Shown here: in pieces, positions 61,340-64,000 of the stretch | Layout: the number at the start of each line of letters is the position of its first letter | Numbering within the stretch: position 1 is the stretch's first letter | From: Maricaulis sp036231565 | GTDB taxonomy: Bacteria > Pseudomonadota > Alphaproteobacteria > Caulobacterales > Maricaulaceae | Direction: 5' to 3' | Assembly (NCBI GenBank): GCA_036231565.1 | Contig: JAZAHA010000062.1 | Coordinates: 1 to 64,000 of the forward strand | Length of the DNA stretch: 64,000 nucleotides | Program-made: the position numbers and the translations under genes | The notes under the pieces: model-generated | Seen by the model: the letters and a program-made list of their open reading frames with translations, nothing else | The model's database searches: none | Told to the model about the DNA's origin: nothing

Positions 61340-61909
61340 GTGACCGATAATGCGCCCGCCGCACACCGCAATGATGCCCGTATCCGGGGGCTGAGCCGCT
61401 TTCTGGCTGTTGCCACGCTGGTGCTCATGGCCCTGCAGCCGCTGGTGGTCTGGGGCACATGGATGCTGCCCGACCTGTCCGGCATGCTGGAACGGCCGGT
61501 GCCCGGCAACGGGCTGGGCGGGCCGTCGCTGGACTGGTTCATCCTGCCCGTGCGCCTCGGTGCAGCCGGTATCGCGACGGTGCCGGTCGTGATCACGCTG
61601 TACGGGCTGTGGGGCTTGCGCGACCTGTTCACAGAAGGCGCGCAGGGGCGGTATTTCTCGGCCGAAGCCGTGACGGGCTTCCGGCAGTTCGCCCTGGCAA
61701 GCCTGGTCAATGCGCTGTGGTCGCCCGTCGGTCATACGGTGATGGGCGTCTATCTCTCGGTCGCCAATCCGCATGTGCCGAACGCGCTGGAAATCGCCTT
61801 CTCCTCGCGCGATGTCCAGGCTATCGGCATGGCGCTGCTCTTCTTCCTGGTGGCGCATATCCTGGCCGAAGGCCGCCGCAAGCAGGAGGAGCTGGAGCTG
61901 ATCCTGTGA
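61340..61909 (+). CDS. DUF2975 membrane protein
   Basis: A 189-residue protein of the DUF2975 family with four membrane segments (FLAVATLVLMALQPLVVWGTW, GIATVPVVITLYGLWGL, FALASLVNALWSPVGHTVMG, AIGMALLFFLVAHILAE). The start is GTG 61340 with AGGATACAG before it. Such proteins are usually encoded with a small HTH regulator, as here: the regulator's GTG overlaps this gene's stop (GTGA). Function unknown; possibly a membrane sensor for that regulator. Confidence 0.8.
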   Translation: MTDNAPAAHRNDARIRGLSRFLAVATLVLMALQPLVVWGTWMLPDLSGMLERPVPGNGLGGPSLDWFILPVRLGAAGIATVPVVITLYGLWGLRDLFTEGAQGRYFSAEAVTGFRQFALASLVNALWSPVGHTVMGVYLSVANPHVPNALEIAFSSRDVQAIGMALLFFLVAHILAEGRRKQEELELIL

Positions 61910-62142
61910 GCGATGAGGACGAGACCCTGCCCGGCGAGATCATCGTCCACCTTGATGTCTGGCTGGCGCGCCGCAAGATCCGCTCGAAGGAGCTGGCCGA
62001 CCGGATCGGTGTCAGCGAACAGGCCCTGTCGATGATCAAGACAGGCAAGATCAAGGGCGTGCGCTTTTCCACCCTGATCGCCCTGTGCGACGCCCTCGAC
62101 TGCCAGCCGGGCGATCTATTCGAGTTCCGTCGGAACGAGTGA
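61906..62142 (+). CDS. Small XRE/YozG-type HTH regulator
   Basis: A 78-residue Cro/C1-type protein: EIIVHLDVWLARRKIRSKELADRIGVSEQALSMIKTGKIKGVRFSTLIALCDALDCQPGDLF, the compact YozG form that follows DUF2975. Start GTG 61906 overlaps the stop of the DUF2975 gene. It overlaps the end of the convergent peptide-binding protein gene by 27 bp. It probably regulates its own operon. Confidence 0.85.
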   Translation: MSDEDETLPGEIIVHLDVWLARRKIRSKELADRIGVSEQALSMIKTGKIKGVRFSTLIALCDALDCQPGDLFEFRRNE

Positions 62143-63633
62143 CAATTCCCGCCAGAGCATGGGCTGGATGTCGCTGCGGGTTCCCGCGACCCGCTCCGAC
62201 ACCATCCAGTGCGCACGTTCGTGCAGCAGCGGGATGATGGCGGTTTCCTCGAACAGGCGCGCTTCGGCCTGCTGGTAGGCGAGGGCGCGGGCGGCCGGAT
62301 CGGTCTCGCGCCGGGCGCGGGCCATGGCGTCTGCGAACTGCGCGTCCTGCCAGTTGAAATTGTCAGCGAAACCGCCGGGGGCGAACGGATCCAGCATGAA
62401 GAAGGGATCGGCCTTCAGGCCGCGGTTGAAGCTGGCGACGGCGACATCGTAATCGCCGGCATCGACGGCCTGGTAGAGATCGGTGGCATAGGTCACGAAG
62501 ATCTCGGTCTCCACGCCAGCGCGCTGCCAGTCGTCCGCCACGGCAAGAGCGATGCGCTCATTGTCGCCCGGCGTGGTGCGGATCTGCAGCGGCCGGCCGA
62601 TCTCCAGCGTCGGGCGGGCGCCCGCGGCCCCGGCTTCCGGATCGATCACCGGCACGACGTGGCGGGTCGGGCTGGCGGTGCCGGCAAAGAATTCCTCGGC
62701 GATGAAGCCGCGATCGATCGCGGCGGACAGTGACCGGCGCGTTTCGGCGGGTGCCAGTGGCGCGCGGGCGTGGTTGAGCTTGAGATAGCGCAGGATCGGC
62801 GCATCGAAACTGCGGAAACGTTCGCCCAGCCGGTCGCGCAGGAAGCCGATCTGGTTGGCCGGCGGCTGGTCGGCCAGGTCGTAATCTCCCGCCCGGAACA
62901 GGCGCACCCGTGTGGCGGCGTCCTGCACCGCGTCCAGGCGGATGGCCGAGATCGCCACACGCGCGGCGTCGTAATAGGCGGGGTTGCGGGCGAGGGCGAG
63001 ATGCAGCTGGCTCTCGCCGGTCAACGTGTAGGCGCCGGCCGTGACCAGGTTTTCCGGCCGCACCCAATCGGGGCCGTGACGTTCGATGACATGGCGCGGG
63101 AAGGGATAGAATTCACGCATCAGAACGGGCAGCAGGCCCAGCGGATCGGTGAGGCGGAACTCGACGCTGCGTTCGTTCAGCGCGGTGACCCCCATCGCCT
63201 CGGGCGGCATGTCGCCGGCCAGGACGGCGCGGGCGTTTTCGATGGCGAAGAAATCGCCCAGCTGGGCAAAGCTCTGGGCCGGATCAACGAGCCTCCGGGC
63301 CGACCAGACGACGTCCTCGGCGGTCAGCGGATGCCCGTCCGACCAGGTCAGCCCGTCGCGCAGATGGAAGTACCAGAGTCGCCCGTCTTCGCGGAAGGTC
63401 CAGCTTTCCGCCAGCCCCGGGGCGACGGATCCGTCCGGCGCATATTCGGTCAGTCCGGCGTGCAGCTGCTTGTAGGCCAGCGCTGCCGAGGCGAACTCGC
63501 CGCGCGCGGGATCGAGACTGTCGGGCAGGTTGGTCGTCGCGACGCGCAGCAGCCCCTCCGGCGGCGTGGAACGGCTGCAACCGGCCAGGCCGGTTGCGAG
63601 TGAGGCGGCGAGAAGTGTGCGGCGGTTGAGCAT
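62116..63633 (-). CDS. Peptide/dipeptide ABC-type substrate-binding lipoprotein
   Basis: A 505-residue family-5 solute-binding protein (OppA/DppA class). The N-terminus is a lipoprotein signal with an RR pair (MLNRRTLLAASLATGLAGC, lipobox LAGC). The conserved body begins LRVATTNLPDSLDPA, then YAPDGSVAPGLAESW and WYFHLRDGLTWSDGHPLTAEDVVWS. ABC permease and ATPase genes are not next to it, so it is an orphan binding protein. The start ATG 63633 was chosen; a GTG is immediately before. Confidence 0.9.
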   Translation of the reverse strand: MLNRRTLLAASLATGLAGCSRSTPPEGLLRVATTNLPDSLDPARGEFASAALAYKQLHAGLTEYAPDGSVAPGLAESWTFREDGRLWYFHLRDGLTWSDGHPLTAEDVVWSARRLVDPAQSFAQLGDFFAIENARAVLAGDMPPEAMGVTALNERSVEFRLTDPLGLLPVLMREFYPFPRHVIERHGPDWVRPENLVTAGAYTLTGESQLHLALARNPAYYDAARVAISAIRLDAVQDAATRVRLFRAGDYDLADQPPANQIGFLRDRLGERFRSFDAPILRYLKLNHARAPLAPAETRRSLSAAIDRGFIAEEFFAGTASPTRHVVPVIDPEAGAAGARPTLEIGRPLQIRTTPGDNERIALAVADDWQRAGVETEIFVTYATDLYQAVDAGDYDVAVASFNRGLKADPFFMLDPFAPGGFADNFNWQDAQFADAMARARRETDPAARALAYQQAEARLFEETAIIPLLHERAHWMVSERVAGTRSDIQPMLWRELSLVPTELE

Positions 63634-63733
63634 CACAGGATGATGCTGTGATGCGCGCCGGGCAGCCAGCCCTTTTTGAACCCGTGCTCAGCCGGCGGCG
63701 GTGACTATGCGGCTCGCTCGTGTCTCCACGAGG

Positions 63734-63840
63734 CCGTCATCCTGACGAAGGTCAGGATCCAGGTCGCGGGGCGCGTTACCACCAGGTCTGGCTCAATCCG
63801 GCTTTTCGAACTGGGCCCTGACTTTCGTCAGGGTGACGGT
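63734..63840. repeat. Intergenic repeat with GTCATCC/GGTGAC ends
   Basis: Starts CCGTCATCCTGACGAAGGTC and ends GGGTGACGGT, the same family as the 26153 and 55994 elements but with a different interior. It fills the gap 63634-63908 between the binding-protein gene and carA. Confidence 0.65.
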
Positions 63841-63908
63841 TCAGGGGGGGGCGAACGTCCGGGCGATCCGTGGGCCTCACCGGCCCGCGATCAACAGGCC
63901 GGGAGAGT

Positions 63909-64000
63909 CTAGGCTTCAGCCTTTGCCTTCAGCGCGCCGACAAACCGGTCGAACACGCCGAAACTGTCTTGCGGGCCCGGGCTGGCTTCCGGGTGGTGCT
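63909..64000 (-). CDS. carA: Carbamoyl-phosphate synthase small subunit, C-terminal end (partial)
   Basis: The last 29 residues before TAG 63909-63911 read HHPEASPGPQDSFGVFDRF and a short helix ending AKAEA. The HPEASPGPQD motif is the invariant end of the glutaminase (class I amidotransferase) active site, with the catalytic His and Glu. The rest lies beyond the window. It points toward carB on the same strand. Confidence 0.9.
   Translation of the reverse strand, partial: HHPEASPGPQDSFGVFDRFVGALKAKAEA

Overview
The window looks like chromosome from a marine stalked or prosthecate alphaproteobacterium of the Maricaulales/Hyphomonadaceae-Caulobacterales kind. This is inferred from the high GC content, the glyQ...glyS-ppdK order, a perfect CtrA-type box (TTAA-N7-TTAAC), a GANTC (CcrM) cluster at a cell-wall hydrolase gene, a marine-type sortase with a dedicated target, and alphaproteobacterial curli genes. 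There is no rRNA, no recognisable tRNA, no transposase gene, no prophage and no CRISPR array.

Layout. 1-4.4 kb: 3' end of ETF-ubiquinone oxidoreductase, a TPR lipoprotein, ispE and a WecA/MraY-like transferase, tightly packed. 4.5-13.9 kb (minus strand): a SleB-type hydrolase, ppdK, glyS, a GFA-fold protein, glyQ, a small membrane protein, a TrmN6-like methyltransferase and a DUF2007 protein, with palindromic repeats in every longer gap. 14-24.3 kb: polyprenyl synthase, GST, an RsbW-like ATPase protein, a curli locus (curlin with a CsgH-like gene on each side), a CtrA-box-preceded BLUF-fold gene lacking the photoactive Tyr, an XRE regulator, a four-copy 60-bp hairpin array, a LON-domain protein and a ParA/small-partner pair. 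24.5-28.9 kb: small membrane proteins, a DinB gene broken by a stop codon, a repeat-rich gap with a 154-bp MITE-like element, and a lower-GC NaeI-type restriction-modification-Vsr cassette. 28.9-34.4 kb: uvrB and three single-domain response regulators. 34.5-39.2 kb: threonine aldolase and a sortase system. 39.4-49 kb: hybrid-free histidine kinase/response regulator, aspartate aminotransferase, dps, a probable antisense-Shine-Dalgarno sRNA, LysR, a TetR-controlled aldo/keto reductase, trxB and an ELM1-family gene. 49-56 kb: a BlaI repressor with an M56-TPR-M23 fusion protease, an M23 lipoprotein, and an iron-uptake set (PepSY protein, TonB-dependent receptor). 56-64 kb: DUF1801, greA, carB, DUF2975 with an HTH regulator, a peptide-binding lipoprotein and the 3' end of carA.

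The best candidates for something new are: a minus-strand sRNA with two CUCCUCCCC loops between dps and lysR; the BlaI / M56-TPR-M23 fusion, in which a BlaR1-like protease has lost its penicillin sensor and gained a peptidoglycan-hydrolase domain; the Tyr-less BLUF protein behind a CtrA box and a short in-frame upstream ORF; a curlin gene flanked by two CsgH-fold genes; and two families of intergenic hairpins whose stems covary while their loops stay fixed, showing selection or copying at the level of folded nucleic acid.
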